In this document: positions 26,339 through 36,325 of the stretch, in pieces
How positions within the stretch are numbered: position 1 is the first letter of the stretch
Layout of the letters: each line of letters opens with the position of its first letter
Source: Nocardia exalbida NBRC 100660
GTDB lineage: Bacteria > Actinomycetota > Actinomycetes > Mycobacteriales > Mycobacteriaceae
NCBI RefSeq assembly: GCF_000308575.1
Contig: NZ_BAFZ01000077.1
Location: forward strand, 62,001 to 126,000
Direction of reading: 5' to 3'
Length of the DNA stretch: 64,000 nt
Translations under genes and position numbers: made by a program
Notes under the pieces: generated by a model
What the model saw: the letters and a program-made list of their open reading frames with translations, nothing else
Database searches by the model: none
Told to the model about the DNA's origin: nothing

Positions 26339-27809
26339 GCGCAGCAGGCGTGCGTGGTGGCGATCGGTCCGCACGCGCACCACGGTCGCGGCGACGGCGG
26401 TCGTCGCGGTGGCGCTGACGGCCGCCGGGCTCACGGTGCTGGCGGTGCTGCGGCACAACCTGGTGCACAGCGCCGAATTGCAGGCGGAGACCACCGCGCG
26501 CGACGTGGCGACCCAGCTCGCCTCGGGCACCGACCTCGCGCGATTGTCGCTTCCGGACGCCGAAGATCGACCGGTGCAGATCGTTTCGATCGACCGCCGA
26601 GTCCTCGCGGCCGCCGACGAACTCGCGGGGAAACCTCCGATGGCCGATTTCGGGCCCCTCGCGAAGGCCTCCGAGGACCGAGACGACGAGGACGACGCAG
26701 ACCACGAGGACGAGGACGAGGGGGAATCGGACGACGACGAAAGCCCCTCCCCGAGCGCGGACCCCACGACGGCCGACGCGGAATTCGGCGACATACGGCT
26801 GACGGTGGACACCGAGGACGGCCCGCACCCGTTCCGGGTCGCCGCCCTCGCGGTGACCACCCCCGGCGGGCAGCCCGCCACCGTCTACGCGGGCTCCTCG
26901 CTGGAGACCGCCGACAGCGCGGTGGCGGACGCGCGGCAAGCGATGCTGATCGGCCTGCCGCCGCTGCTCGCCCTGGTGGCCCTGGTGACCTGGCTGGTCA
27001 CCAGGCGCGCCCTGCGCCCGGTGGAGGCGATCCGCAGGCAGCTCGCCGAGATCATGGACGGCGATCTGTCCCGGCGCGTGCCCGAACCGGGCTCCCGCGA
27101 CGAGATCGGCAGGCTGGCGACCACCACCAACGCCACGCTCGCCGCGCTGGAGGAATCCGGGGAGCGCCAGCGCCGGTTCATCGCCGACGCCGCCCACGAA
27201 TTGCGCAGCCCCATCGCCAGCCTGCGCACCCAGCTCGAGGTCGCCCAGGCGCACCCCGACCTGCTGGAACTCGACGGCCTGATCGGCGACACCATCCGGC
27301 TGGAACACCTCGCGGCCGACCTGCTGCTCTTGGCCCGGCTCGACGCGGGCGAGCAACCGCGTGCGGATCGCGTGGACCTGACGGTCCTGGTTCGCGACGA
27401 ACTGGAGCACCGTGCGGGCGACCGGGTGGCCGTGGAGATCGCGACACCGGAGGACGCCGTCGCGGTCACCGGCAGCCGTACCCAGCTCGCGCGCGTCCTG
27501 GGCAACCTCGTCGACAACGGCCAGCGGCATGCCGCGAGCGTCGTGCGGGTAGCCGTGCAGCGCAACGCCGACGGGCGAGCGACGTTGTGGGTCGGCGACG
27601 ACGGCCCGGGTGTGCCGCCCGCCGATCGCGAGCGCATCTTCCAGCGGTTCGTCCGCTTGGACGACGCGCGCAGCCGCGACGAAGGCGGCGCGGGTCTGGG
27701 CCTGGCCATCGTCCGCGATGTCGTCGAACGCCACGGGGGCACCATCCGGGTCATCGACGGCACGGCCGGCGGCGCCTGCTTCGTCGTAACCCTGCCCCTT
27801 CGCGTCTGA
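26331..27809 (+). CDS. Sensor histidine kinase with an acidic outer loop
   Basis: Partner of the overlapping response regulator; starts at GTG. The 492 residues hold a first membrane helix (about 18-38), an outer domain, a second helix (about 203-225), HAMP, the HisKA box DAAHELRSP (His near 288), and an ATPase domain with NLVDNGQRH, DDGPG and GAGLGLAIV. The outer domain has a run of about 28 mostly Asp/Glu residues around 118-145 with a few His and Ser, which could bind divalent cations or cationic peptides. The ligand is unknown. Confidence 0.93.
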   Translation: MPERSRRAWWRSVRTRTTVAATAVVAVALTAAGLTVLAVLRHNLVHSAELQAETTARDVATQLASGTDLARLSLPDAEDRPVQIVSIDRRVLAAADELAGKPPMADFGPLAKASEDRDDEDDADHEDEDEGESDDDESPSPSADPTTADAEFGDIRLTVDTEDGPHPFRVAALAVTTPGGQPATVYAGSSLETADSAVADARQAMLIGLPPLLALVALVTWLVTRRALRPVEAIRRQLAEIMDGDLSRRVPEPGSRDEIGRLATTTNATLAALEESGERQRRFIADAAHELRSPIASLRTQLEVAQAHPDLLELDGLIGDTIRLEHLAADLLLLARLDAGEQPRADRVDLTVLVRDELEHRAGDRVAVEIATPEDAVAVTGSRTQLARVLGNLVDNGQRHAASVVRVAVQRNADGRATLWVGDDGPGVPPADRERIFQRFVRLDDARSRDEGGAGLGLAIVRDVVERHGGTIRVIDGTAGGACFVVTLPLRV

Positions 27810-27815
27810 CCACCG

Positions 27816-27832
27816 CGCCGCTGTCAGCGGCG
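27816..27832. terminator. Short hairpin between the kinase and a convergent gene
   Basis: CGCCGCT-GTC-AGCGGCG forms a seven-base stem with a three-base loop, seven bases after the kinase stop and before the convergent hydrolase stop. It lacks a T-run. Confidence 0.4.
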
Positions 27833-27850
27833 ATATCGCCTCGGATTCGC

Positions 27851-28753
27851 TCAACCGCCGAGTGCGCTGCCCAAACGTTCGATGACGATCCTGCGGGCGG
27901 CCCGCCCTTCGGGGGTCGGCGTCAGCGGATAGACATGCGGCAGCCCCTGCCCGGCGTGGTAGTCCACGGTGACTCCGGCGCGACGTGCCGCGTCCACCAG
28001 CAGGCGCGTGTCCGGGTGCAGGATGTCGTCGGTGCCGCAGAAGATCGTCAGCGGACCGAGCCCGCGCAGGTCGGCGGCGAGCGGGCTGACCCGAGGGTCG
28101 GCGAGCTCGAGCTCGCCCCGCCAGTGCTCGATGAGCACCCGGGTCCCCGCGACGCCCAGCCACGGGTCGCGGGGCTGCACGATCGGTATCTCCGGATTGC
28201 TCAGCGAGAGATCGAGGGCGGGTGCGATCAGCACGGTGCCCGGCAGCCGCACGCGATGCTCGTCCCGCAACACCACCGCGGCCGACAGAGCGATCTGCCC
28301 ACCGGCGGAATCCCCTGCCAGGCAAACGTTCTCGTAGGTTTCGCGGTTCGCGAGCACCAGGTCGACGAAGCCCTGGACGACTTGCGCGGCCGTCCCGAAC
28401 GGAATCAGCGGGTAGATCGCGACAGTCACGGCCGCACCGGTTTCCGCGGCGACGTCCGCGCACAGTGCCCAATGCTGCGGTGCGATCTCGTGCACCCAGC
28501 CGCCACCGTGCGCGTACACCACATTCCCTTGGGGCCGCTGCCCGCGCGGAGTCAGCGTGTAGACCGGCCAGCCGCCGCGACGGTCCACCGTGATCGCCAC
28601 ATCCGCGCGCAGCCGGCGCGGCGGACCGTAGCGCCGGGGCCGCAGGCTCAGATCGCGGACCCGCTCCCGCGCCGCACCGACGTCGACGAAGACCCGATTG
28701 GCGCGCGTCACCTTCAAATATCCGCGCACGACCTGGTTGGCCAGACTCGGCAT
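27851..28753 (-). CDS. Alpha/beta hydrolase, hormone-sensitive-lipase (LipN/LipU-like) family
   Basis: Carboxylesterase or lipase of 300 residues. It has the HSL oxyanion motif HGGGW (about residue 83), the nucleophile elbow GDSAGG (Ser about 147), an acidic residue in GTDDILHP (about 244) and the catalytic His in GLPHVYP (about 274). No signal peptide is visible, so it is probably cytoplasmic or cell-wall associated in the manner of mycobacterial Lip proteins. It stands between the two-component system (convergent) and the acyl-CoA dehydrogenase (same strand, 124 bases apart). The substrate is likely a short-chain ester, by family. Confidence 0.9.
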   Translation of the reverse strand: MPSLANQVVRGYLKVTRANRVFVDVGAARERVRDLSLRPRRYGPPRRLRADVAITVDRRGGWPVYTLTPRGQRPQGNVVYAHGGGWVHEIAPQHWALCADVAAETGAAVTVAIYPLIPFGTAAQVVQGFVDLVLANRETYENVCLAGDSAGGQIALSAAVVLRDEHRVRLPGTVLIAPALDLSLSNPEIPIVQPRDPWLGVAGTRVLIEHWRGELELADPRVSPLAADLRGLGPLTIFCGTDDILHPDTRLLVDAARRAGVTVDYHAGQGLPHVYPLTPTPEGRAARRIVIERLGSALGG

Positions 28754-28877
28754 CGCATCTCCTCCGCCTCGGGAGATGGACGGACGTCGAGTCCGTCGGC
28801 ACCTCGGGAGGCGATTGTGCCCCAGGCGATGCCCGGGCCGACGGTGGACGGCGGCCCGAGCGGAAACCCGCGCGCTG

Positions 28878-30023
28878 TCAGGAGAGTTTCAGGCTCCGCC
28901 CGATGATCTCCTTCATGATCTCGGTGGTGCCACCGTAGATGGTCTGGATGCGCGCGTCCATGTAGGCCTTCGCGATCGGGTATTCCTTCATGTAGCCGTA
29001 TCCGCCGTGCAGTTGCAGGCAGCGGTTGATCAGGTCGAGCTGCTCCTCGGTGCTCCACCACTTGGCCATCGCCGCGTCCTCGGCGGTCAGCTTGTTCTCG
29101 TTGAGCAGTTCGATGAACTTGTCCACCATCAGGCGCACGGCGGTGGTCTTGGTGGCCAGTTCGGCGAGCACGAAGCGGGTGTTCTGCAGCGCGCCGATCG
29201 GCTTGCCGAACGCCTTGCGGTCGCGGACGTACTGGACGGTCATGTCCAGGCAGGACTCCATGGCCGCGGCCGCCATGACGGCGATCGACAGCCGCTCCTG
29301 CGGCAGGTTCTGCATGAGGTGGATGAAGCCCATACCCTCGGTGCCGAGCAGGTTCTTGCCCGGCACGCGCACGTCGGTGAAGCTCAGCTCGGCGGTGTCC
29401 TGGGCCTTGAGGCCGAGCTTGTCCAGGTTGCGGCCGCGCTCGAAGCCGGGCATGCCGCGCTCGACCACGAACAGGCTGAAGCCCATCGCGCCCTTCTCCG
29501 GGTCGGTCTGCGCCACCACGATGACGATGTCGGAGTTGATGCCGTTGGTGATGAAGGTCTTGGCGCCGTTGAGGATCCAGTCGTCCCCGTCGCGCACCGC
29601 GCGGGTCTTGATGCCCTGCAGATCCGAACCGGTGCCCGGTTCGGTCATCGCGATCGCGGTGATGATCTCGCCCGCGCAGAATCCGGGCAACCAGCGCTGC
29701 TTCTGCTCCTCGTTGGCCAGCTCGAGCAGGTAAGGCGCGATCACATCGTTGTGCAGCGAGAAGCCGAGACCGGAGTACTGGCCGCGCACCGACTCCTCCG
29801 AGACGATGGCGTTGTAGCGGAAATCCTTCACCCCGCCGCCGCCGTACTGCTCCGGCATGGCCATGCCGAGGAAGCCCTGCTTGCCCGCCTCGAGCCAGAC
29901 CTCCCGGTCGACGATGCCCTGCTCCTCCCACTTCGCGTGATTCGGCGCGACGTGCTGATCGAGAAACTTGCGGAACGACTCCCGGAACAGTTCGTGTTCG
30001 GGTTCGAAAAGTGTGCGTTCCAC
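28878..30023 (-). CDS. Acyl-CoA dehydrogenase (FadE20-like)
   Basis: FAD enzyme for the first step of fatty-acid beta-oxidation. The 381 residues carry the two acyl-CoA dehydrogenase signatures, ITAIAMTEPGTGSD and the C-terminal QLHGGYGYMKEYP, and the probable catalytic Glu in IYGGTTEIM (about 367). Full length for the family. As in M. tuberculosis, where fadE20 is near hflX, it lies upstream of that block. The ATG follows AGGAGGTTGGCG. Chain-length preference cannot be read from the sequence. Confidence 0.94.
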   Translation of the reverse strand: MERTLFEPEHELFRESFRKFLDQHVAPNHAKWEEQGIVDREVWLEAGKQGFLGMAMPEQYGGGGVKDFRYNAIVSEESVRGQYSGLGFSLHNDVIAPYLLELANEEQKQRWLPGFCAGEIITAIAMTEPGTGSDLQGIKTRAVRDGDDWILNGAKTFITNGINSDIVIVVAQTDPEKGAMGFSLFVVERGMPGFERGRNLDKLGLKAQDTAELSFTDVRVPGKNLLGTEGMGFIHLMQNLPQERLSIAVMAAAAMESCLDMTVQYVRDRKAFGKPIGALQNTRFVLAELATKTTAVRLMVDKFIELLNENKLTAEDAAMAKWWSTEEQLDLINRCLQLHGGYGYMKEYPIAKAYMDARIQTIYGGTTEIMKEIIGRSLKLS

Positions 30024-30746
30024 GCCAACCTCCTAGTGACCACACCGGCCGGTCCACACCGACCAGTCGTTGCCCATACCGTACCCGGAAGGAGAATCCG
30101 TGTTCACTTCTGGGGCCAGAACCATGGTCTCACCAGGAGCGGCGGCACGGGTCCGGATCAGCAGGCGAGATTCCCCGCAAACGATCGGAGACTTGGGAAC
30201 GGACAGGGACGACAACGCCGGGCATCGCTGGATTCCACCCCGATTCTTCGGCGAGGTCGGCCGATCGCCGGTCCGGTGGCCACTACCGGGCAGCTCGAGC
30301 CTGTCCGCTACCGGCCCTTTCCGCTGGTAGTGCCAGAACCCGCGCCGGTCGGCGGCGAACGCTCGAGCCAGCCCACCCATGCGGAAGACCTACGTGGGTG
30401 AGCGCTCTGATGCGCAACCGGTTCACCACGGCCACCCAGCCTTCACCGCCGCCTTCTGTGCCACGCGACCCGCGACAACTGGTGCATCACGGAGGCGCGG
30501 ACCAACCCCACTCCGGCGCCATCACGCGGCGCAATCACATCCAGGTGCGTCCGACGGGCCGACCTGCCGATCGAGCTCGCTGCACTTATGGCTTCGGCGC
30601 CGCGAACCGGTTGTGCCGACCGGACTCGGAGTGCATCCGCCGTCGACTTCGTCCCCGCTCGGCGGCGACTACACCGGAGCGACCCCATACCCCGCTCGGT
30701 CGGATCGGTAGCCACCGGATCGAGAGCCGGGGTGGCAGGCGAACCG
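30024..30746. other. Long stretch with no convincing gene
   Basis: About 720 bases between the acyl-CoA dehydrogenase and the acyltransferase. Short frames exist on both strands. The only one with a good ribosome site (AAGGAG, GTG at 30100, ending 30330, plus strand, 76 residues) has non-protein-like composition and no recognisable domain. Third-position GC is irregular. It looks like decayed coding DNA or a regulatory spacer; no hairpin or repeat was found. Confidence 0.45.
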
Positions 30747-31643
30747 TCAGAGGTTCAGCCAACCCCGCACACGACCCACCAGGGTGCGGCCTTGATCCCG
30801 CGCCCGTTCGGCGAAGAGGAAGTTCATCTCCTCCTCCAGCGCCTTGCGCACCACGTCACGGAACTCGACCGCGGCGGCGTGCATGTCGGCCGCGTCGCGC
30901 CATGGCGCCGGGTCGATGGGCGCGCCCGCGGAGAAATAGAAGCGCTCCGGCCGCGGGATCACGGTGGGACCGACTCCGCGGATGAGCGGCGGGGTGAGAT
31001 CGCGGCTGAGGCCGAGCGCTTCCACGGTCCAGCGCAGCGGGCGCAGGATCGGATGGTCGCCGTCCACCACGATGTCGTAGGCGTCGTCGACGCCGATCAT
31101 CGCGACCGGGACGATGGGCGCGCCCGCTTCGATGGCCATACGCGCGAAGCCGCTGCGCCCTTCCCACTTCAGCAGGTACTTCTCGTTCTTGCGGCGCACC
31201 GCCTCCCGGCCGCCGCCGGGGAATACCATCACGGCTTCACCGCGCCGCAGCAGGGCCAGGCAGTTGGACCGAGTCCCGCGCACCGCGCCGTAGTGGTGCA
31301 GCAGGTGACGTATACCGGGGACATTGATCAGCACGTTCTCGGCGAGACCGCGGATCAGGCGGCCGCGGCGGCGCAGCACCTCGGGCAGCAGCATCGGCGC
31401 GTCGATGCCGCCAAGCAGGTTGTGGTTACCGACCAGCAGCACCGGGCCGTCGGCGGGGATGTTCTCCAGGCCGTAGAAACGCGGGCTGGTCCACGCGCGC
31501 AGCGGCGCGAGCAGGGTGTCGATCACCCGCAGATCGGTGTCGGTCAGCGCGACCGACAGCGGCGCACCGTCGGTGAGCGCCGGATCGGCGCTGCTCGCGG
31601 CGCCGGAGCGCCGGGTGCGGGAATCGGAACGGGCGTCCGACAT
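30747..31643 (-). CDS. Lysophospholipid/diacylglycerol acyltransferase-like protein
   Basis: Glycerolipid acyltransferase of 298 residues. The catalytic block is GNHNLLGGIDAP, a slightly longer version of the NHx4D motif; VFPGGGREA matches the acceptor-binding block of DGAT2-like/LPLAT proteins, and IVPVAMIGVDDAY follows. The N-terminal ~35 residues are polar. The start is the ATG with AGGAGGGTTC upstream; the open frame extends 50 codons further without support. Whether it makes phosphatidic acid or storage triacylglycerol is not decidable here; the DGAT2-like GGG motif favours storage lipid. Confidence 0.85.
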   Translation of the reverse strand: MSDARSDSRTRRSGAASSADPALTDGAPLSVALTDTDLRVIDTLLAPLRAWTSPRFYGLENIPADGPVLLVGNHNLLGGIDAPMLLPEVLRRRGRLIRGLAENVLINVPGIRHLLHHYGAVRGTRSNCLALLRRGEAVMVFPGGGREAVRRKNEKYLLKWEGRSGFARMAIEAGAPIVPVAMIGVDDAYDIVVDGDHPILRPLRWTVEALGLSRDLTPPLIRGVGPTVIPRPERFYFSAGAPIDPAPWRDAADMHAAAVEFRDVVRKALEEEMNFLFAERARDQGRTLVGRVRGWLNL

Positions 31644-32028
31644 GAACCCTCCTGGTGTCGATTCGATGACGATAGCGCAACGAAATCGACTGCGTCGCAC
31701 CGGATGTGCGCGTCCTATCGCGACACGCCCATTTGGTCGAGCGACCAGCTCGTTCAGCCGTTCCGGCAAGCCCGTCGCGAACTCGCAAGTCATCGCCCCG
31801 CCGAGGCGCCCATACCGAGGCCCACTCCACCGAGGGAAGCCATATGGCAGCCAGCCGGGCTACCTCAGGCGGCCTACAGCGCCGGCAAGGCGGGAGTCAG
31901 CGGATCGACCCGCGCACAACTGCCGGAGCGCCCCAGGCTGACGTGCGCACACGTGACGAAGCACAGGCGACCACCAGCGCGCCCACCGCCGCCCGGTGGC
32001 GCTGGGCCGCGTGCCCGCACGAAGTGGC
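31644..32028. other. Intergenic region, no firm gene
   Basis: About 385 bases upstream of the acyltransferase and downstream of hflX. A 62-codon plus-strand frame (ATG at 31843, ending 32032) has a partial ribosome site, but its Arg/Thr/Ala-rich composition looks like noise and it runs into the hflX end. It is probably the promoter of the acyltransferase gene. Confidence 0.4.
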
Positions 32029-33585
32029 CTAGTCGCCTGACTCCCCCGTGCCCGCGTGCGCGTACTCCGACAGGGCGGCCGCCAAGGCGTGCGGAACGCG
32101 CGCGTGAACGCGGGTTCCGCCCTCCTCATGGTGGGAGTCGAAGATGCGGCCGTCGGCGTGGATGCGGGCGAGCAGGTCGCCGCGCGTGTACGGCAGCAGC
32201 ACGCTGATCTCCACGTCCAGCCCGCCGAGCATTTCGGCGAGCCGCTCGCGCAGCGCGTCGATGCCACGACCGGTGTGCGCGGACACGAACGACGCGTCCG
32301 GCAGCAGCGCGCGCAGGTTGGTGAGCTCGGTCGGCCCCATCGCGTCGGTCTTGTTCACCACCAGCAGTTCCGGCGGGGCGGGCGTGCCGGATTCCTTGAT
32401 CACGTCCGTGATCACCTCGCGGACGGCCTTGATCTGCTCGGCGGGCAGTGCGTCGGAACCGTCCACCACGTGCAGCAGCAGATCGGCGCCGGTCACCTCC
32501 TCCAAGGTGGAACGGAACGCCTCGACCAGTTGCGTGGGCAGATGCCGCACGAAACCGACGGTGTCGGTGAAGACGACCTCGCGCCCGTCGTCCAGCTCCG
32601 CCCGGCGGGTGGTCGGGTCGAGGGTGGCGAACAGCGCGTCCTGAACCAGCAGGCCCGCGCCGGTGAGCTTGTTCATCAGGCTCGACTTGCCCGCGTTGGT
32701 GTAGCCGACGATCGCGACGGACGGGATGCCGCTGGAGTTGCGGCGCGCCCGCATCGTGTCGCGCGCGGTCTTCATCTCCCGGATCTCCCGGCGCAGCTTG
32801 GCCATGCGCTCGCGGATCCGGCGACGGTCGGTTTCGATCTTGGTCTCACCGGGACCACGCAGACCCACGCCGCCGTTGCTGCCCGCGCGGCCACCGGCCT
32901 GCCGGGACATCGACTCGCCCCAACCGCGCAGCCTGGGCAGCATGTACTCCATCTGGGCCAGCGAGACCTGCGCCTTGCCCTCCCGGGAGGTGGCGTGCTG
33001 GGCGAAGATGTCCAGGATCAACGCGGTCCGGTCGACCACCTTGACCTTGACCACCTTCTCCAGGGCGGTCAGCTGCGCCGGAGTGAGCTCGCCGTCGCAG
33101 ATGACGGTGTCGGCGCCGGTCTCCAGTACGACCGAGCGCAACTCCTCGGCCTTTCCGGAGCCGATGTAGGTGGCCGGATCCGGCCGGTCGCGGCGCTGGA
33201 TCAGCGCTTCGAGCACCTCGGAGCCCGCGGTCTCGGCGAGCGCCGCCAGCTCGGCCATGCTCGCCTCGGCCTGCGCGGCGGTACCCGCGGTCCAGACACC
33301 GACCAGCACGACGCGCTCCAGGCGCAGCTGCCGGTACTCGACCTCGGTGATGTCGGCGAGCTCGGTGGACAGGCCCGCCACACGCCGCAGCGAGCTGCGG
33401 TCCTCGAGTTGCAGCTCGCCGACGGTGGGATCGGCCGACCAGCCGGACCGGTGCATCCGCGCGGCGTGCTCGGCGACCACGTCGCCGGTCACCGCATCGT
33501 CGCCGGTCACGGCGTCGTCGGGCGCCTCGGCAGCGCGATCGTTCGCGTCCGCCGGAGTGAATTCATACGTCTCTGATTTCCTCAT
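32029..33585 (-). CDS. hflX: Ribosome-associated GTPase HflX
   Basis: GTPase that binds the 50S subunit and splits stalled or stressed ribosomes. The 518-residue product has the HflX N-terminal domain (RDRPDPATYIGSGKAEEL, ending GPGETKIETDRR) and the G domain: GYTNAGKSSL (G1), the switch region near ATLDPTTRR, DTVGFV (G3), NKTDA (G4). The N-terminal ~55 residues are acidic and variable. The start is the ATG of MRKSETYEF; 13 earlier codons are open but unlikely. In mycobacteria HflX is linked to macrolide tolerance and hypoxia. It follows dapF by about 60 bases. Confidence 0.95.
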   Translation of the reverse strand: MRKSETYEFTPADANDRAAEAPDDAVTGDDAVTGDVVAEHAARMHRSGWSADPTVGELQLEDRSSLRRVAGLSTELADITEVEYRQLRLERVVLVGVWTAGTAAQAEASMAELAALAETAGSEVLEALIQRRDRPDPATYIGSGKAEELRSVVLETGADTVICDGELTPAQLTALEKVVKVKVVDRTALILDIFAQHATSREGKAQVSLAQMEYMLPRLRGWGESMSRQAGGRAGSNGGVGLRGPGETKIETDRRRIRERMAKLRREIREMKTARDTMRARRNSSGIPSVAIVGYTNAGKSSLMNKLTGAGLLVQDALFATLDPTTRRAELDDGREVVFTDTVGFVRHLPTQLVEAFRSTLEEVTGADLLLHVVDGSDALPAEQIKAVREVITDVIKESGTPAPPELLVVNKTDAMGPTELTNLRALLPDASFVSAHTGRGIDALRERLAEMLGGLDVEISVLLPYTRGDLLARIHADGRIFDSHHEEGGTRVHARVPHALAAALSEYAHAGTGESGD

Positions 33586-33645
33586 ACACCATCCATGCTG
33601 CCACGACATCACCGCAGCACGCACGCGGTTATCGGAGGGCGGCGC

Positions 33646-34563
33646 TCACAGCCCGTCCCACCACGATCCGCCGAGGCGGCCCGCGGCCACCAGAACCGAC
33701 GGCCCGCGCAGCCACGCCGAGCCGCGCTCCAGCCCGACGGTCAGCTCACCGCCGGGCACCCGGACCGTCACCCGGCCGGTGTCCGCGGCGATCCGGAAGC
33801 CGTCGGCGGCCAGCGCCGCGGCGGCCGCGGCGACGGTTCCCGTTCCGCAGGAACGGGTTTCGCCCACACCGCGCTCGTAGACCCGCATGTCGACCGAACC
33901 ATCGGCGTCCAAGGCGGTGACGATCTCGACGTTGACCCCGTGCGGGAAGAGGTCCGGATCGAAGCCGGGCGCCACGGTCAGGTCGAGCTTCCCGAGCGCG
34001 TCCGCGGACATCCCCGGATCGACGCAGGCCAGATGCGGATTGCCGACGTCGATGCCGATGCCGGGCAGCGCCCAGCCCGCGAGGGTCGCGGTGGACGCGC
34101 CGAGTTCGCGCACAGGCCCCATACCGACGGTGACGTCGCCGGTGACCGAGTCCCCGGCATGCACCGTCACCGGGCGCGCGCCTGCGCGGCTGCCGACGAC
34201 GAAACTGTCGCGGGTCTCCAGTCCCGACACGTTCAGGTAGTGGGCGAACACGCGCACGCCGTTGCCGCACATCTCGGCGATCGAACCGTCGGCGTTGCGG
34301 TAATCCATGAACCAGTCGTCGGCGCCGATGCCTTCCGGGATCTCCGCGAGTACCCCGGCGGCCAGCAGCGCACCGGCGCGCGCGACCCGCAGCACGCCGT
34401 CCGCGCCGAGCCCGCGGCGGCGATCGCACAGCGCGCCGACCCGTGCGGCCGTCAGCGCCAGGTCGGCCCCCTGGTCCGGCAGCACCACGAAATCGTTCTG
34501 GGTGCCGTGACCCTTGGTGAACTCGATATCCGGCACGGGCGATGTCTCCCTACTCGTCGTCAC
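33646..34563 (-). CDS. dapF: Diaminopimelate epimerase DapF
   Basis: Converts LL- to meso-diaminopimelate for peptidoglycan and lysine. The 305 residues carry both catalytic cysteines in their motifs: [10 protein letters not shown] (about 98) and RSCGTGT (about 237). [11 protein letters not shown] near the start is standard. It begins with a GTG that shares GTGA with the stop of the SpoU-type methyltransferase gene. Full length. It belongs to the tightly packed miaA-dapF-hflX string. Confidence 0.96.
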   Translation of the reverse strand: MTTSRETSPVPDIEFTKGHGTQNDFVVLPDQGADLALTAARVGALCDRRRGLGADGVLRVARAGALLAAGVLAEIPEGIGADDWFMDYRNADGSIAEMCGNGVRVFAHYLNVSGLETRDSFVVGSRAGARPVTVHAGDSVTGDVTVGMGPVRELGASTATLAGWALPGIGIDVGNPHLACVDPGMSADALGKLDLTVAPGFDPDLFPHGVNVEIVTALDADGSVDMRVYERGVGETRSCGTGTVAAAAAALAADGFRIAADTGRVTVRVPGGELTVGLERGSAWLRGPSVLVAAGRLGGSWWDGL

Positions 34564-35396
34564 TTGGCAAACGTCCGGCGCTGCCGGGAAATTTCGTAGA
34601 GCGCCACCGCGGCCGCCGAGGGCGCCCCCAGCGAGCTGGCCGTCCCGCCCATCGGGATGTACACCATGTCGTCGCAGGCCGATTGCCAGGCGGCGCTCAT
34701 CCCGCTGGTCTCGTTGCCGACGACCAGGATGGTCGCGTCGGTGAAGTCGTAGTCGTAGGCGGCGTGCGTGGCGTGCTCGTCGGTCCCCACGATGCGGGTC
34801 GGAATGCCACGGCGCACCTGCCGGTTGCGGAACTCCAGCACCTGCGGGGGCCCGGCGGCGCGGATCACCGGCACGGCGAACAGCGAACCGGTCGAGGCCC
34901 GTACGGCCTGCGGGTCGTACTGGTCGGCGCCGTGCCCGGTGACGATGACGCCGCAGGCCCCGAACGCGTCGGCCGAGCGGATGAGGGTACCGAGATTGCC
35001 CGGTGAGTTGGGCCGGTCGAACACCACGACCACCGGCGCGTCCTCCCCGGGCTCACCCGGTTCGAAGGTCTCCAGCTCGGGCTGCCGCGACTCCGCGACC
35101 GCCACGAGTTCCGGTATCCCCCCGGACTTCTCGCCGAGTTCGGCCATCAGCTCGGGCACCAGGCCGACCTGCGGCACGCTGCTGGTGTCCAGCACTTCAC
35201 GCGCCCAGCCCGACAGCTCCGGGCCGCCCAGGCGGTACAACAACGTCTCCAGCGGCCAGTCGTTGGCCACGGCCTGCGTGATCGGACGCACCCCCTGCAC
35301 CAGGAAACGACCGTCGCGATGACGCTTGGTGCGGTTGTTGAGATATGCCTGCCACACCTGGACGGAGGCGTTGCGTGTGCTCACACGTCGGGTCAC
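34560..35396 (-). CDS. TrmH/SpoU-family RNA 2'-O-methyltransferase
   Basis: S-adenosylmethionine-dependent RNA ribose methyltransferase of 278 residues. It has an N-terminal substrate-binding region and the SPOUT domain with [16 protein letters not shown] (motif 1), [12 protein letters not shown] (motif 2) and [22 protein letters not shown] (motif 3), which form the trefoil knot. The GTG at 35396 overlaps the miaA stop (GTGA) and is preferred over the GTG four codons later. M. tuberculosis, as I recall, has no gene at this point between miaA and dapF, so this is a lineage-specific insertion. The target could be rRNA (including antibiotic-resistance sites) or tRNA. Confidence 0.9.
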   Translation of the reverse strand: MTRRVSTRNASVQVWQAYLNNRTKRHRDGRFLVQGVRPITQAVANDWPLETLLYRLGGPELSGWAREVLDTSSVPQVGLVPELMAELGEKSGGIPELVAVAESRQPELETFEPGEPGEDAPVVVVFDRPNSPGNLGTLIRSADAFGACGVIVTGHGADQYDPQAVRASTGSLFAVPVIRAAGPPQVLEFRNRQVRRGIPTRIVGTDEHATHAAYDYDFTDATILVVGNETSGMSAAWQSACDDMVYIPMGGTASSLGAPSAAAVALYEISRQRRTFAK

Positions 35397-36325
35397 TGCG
35401 GAGTCCGTTCTTTCTCTTCGAGCAGGGCCAGCGCCATCGCGGCCGGTTCCGGCGCGGCGCCGTCCACCCACCGCACCCGAGGATCGCGCCGGAACCAGGA
35501 GCGTTGCCTGCGCACGTAGCGCCGGGTACCGATCAGGGTGCGTTCCTGAGCGTGGCTCAGGTCGTATTCGTTGTCCAGATAGGCCAGGACTTGTGCGTAG
35601 CCGATGGCACGCCGCGCCGTGACGCCCTCGCGCAGGCCGTGCTCGATGAGGCCGCGCACCTCCTCGACCAGCCCGCCCTCGAACATCGCCGCGGTGCGCC
35701 GCTCGATGCGCTCGTCCAAGGCCGCGGTCTCCCGGTCCACACCGATGATGACGGTGCCCCAGCGGGGCGGCCCGATAGTCGGCGCCGAGGCGGCGAACGG
35801 CCGTCCGGTGAGTTCGACGACCTCGAGCGCCCGCACCATGCGACGGCCGTCGGTGGGCAGAATGGTGGCCGCGGCCGCCGGATCGGCCGCGCGCAGCGCC
35901 GCGTGCACGGCCGCGACACCCCGCTCGGCGAGCATCGCCTCCCAGCGCGCCCGGACGGCCGGATCGGTGGCCGGGAACTCCCACTCATCCAGCAGCGCCT
36001 GGACGTACATCATCGAACCGCCCACGATGACGGGCACCCGGCCGCGCCCCATGATCGCGACGACGTCCGCGCTCGCCGCCGCCTGATAGGCGGCCACGGA
36101 CGCGGTATCCGTCACGTCGAGCACGTCGAGCTGATGATGCGGAATGCCCCGACGCTGCGCGAGCGGCAGCTTCGCGGTGCCGATGTCCATGCCGCGGTAG
36201 AGCTGCATGGCGTCGATGTTCACGATCTCGCCGCCGAGCCGTTCGGCCAGATCGAGGGCGAGATCGGATTTGCCGGTGGCGGTGGGACCGACCACCGCGA
36301 TCGGAGTGATACCGGAATCGGTCAC
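35393..36325 (-). CDS. miaA: tRNA dimethylallyltransferase MiaA
   Basis: Adds an isopentenyl group to A37 of UNN-reading tRNAs; MiaB (39.5-41.0 kb) then methylthiolates it. The 310 residues contain the P-loop [26 protein letters not shown], the [13 protein letters not shown] segment and the C-terminal [14 protein letters not shown]. The start is the GTG that overlaps the stop of the dioxygenase-like gene (GTGA). The 435-base longer open frame is a shadow. Full length and intact. Confidence 0.96.
   Translation of the reverse strand: MTDSGITPIAVVGPTATGKSDLALDLAERLGGEIVNIDAMQLYRGMDIGTAKLPLAQRRGIPHHQLDVLDVTDTASVAAYQAAASADVVAIMGRGRVPVIVGGSMMYVQALLDEWEFPATDPAVRARWEAMLAERGVAAVHAALRAADPAAAATILPTDGRRMVRALEVVELTGRPFAASAPTIGPPRWGTVIIGVDRETAALDERIERRTAAMFEGGLVEEVRGLIEHGLREGVTARRAIGYAQVLAYLDNEYDLSHAQERTLIGTRRYVRRQRSWFRRDPRVRWVDGAAPEPAAMALALLEEKERTPQ

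Noticed and set aside
30443-30715. A 90-codon minus-strand frame upstream of the acyltransferase.
   Set aside because: No ribosome site and random-looking Arg/Ser/Ala composition.
31843-32032. A 62-codon plus-strand frame between the acyltransferase and hflX.
   Set aside because: Low-complexity Arg/Thr/Ala composition, imperfect ribosome site, no recognisable motif, and overlap with the hflX end.
34560-35984. A long frame that would add about 195 residues to the SpoU methyltransferase.
   Set aside because: That part is the shadow of miaA; the SpoU protein begins at the GTG overlapping the miaA stop.
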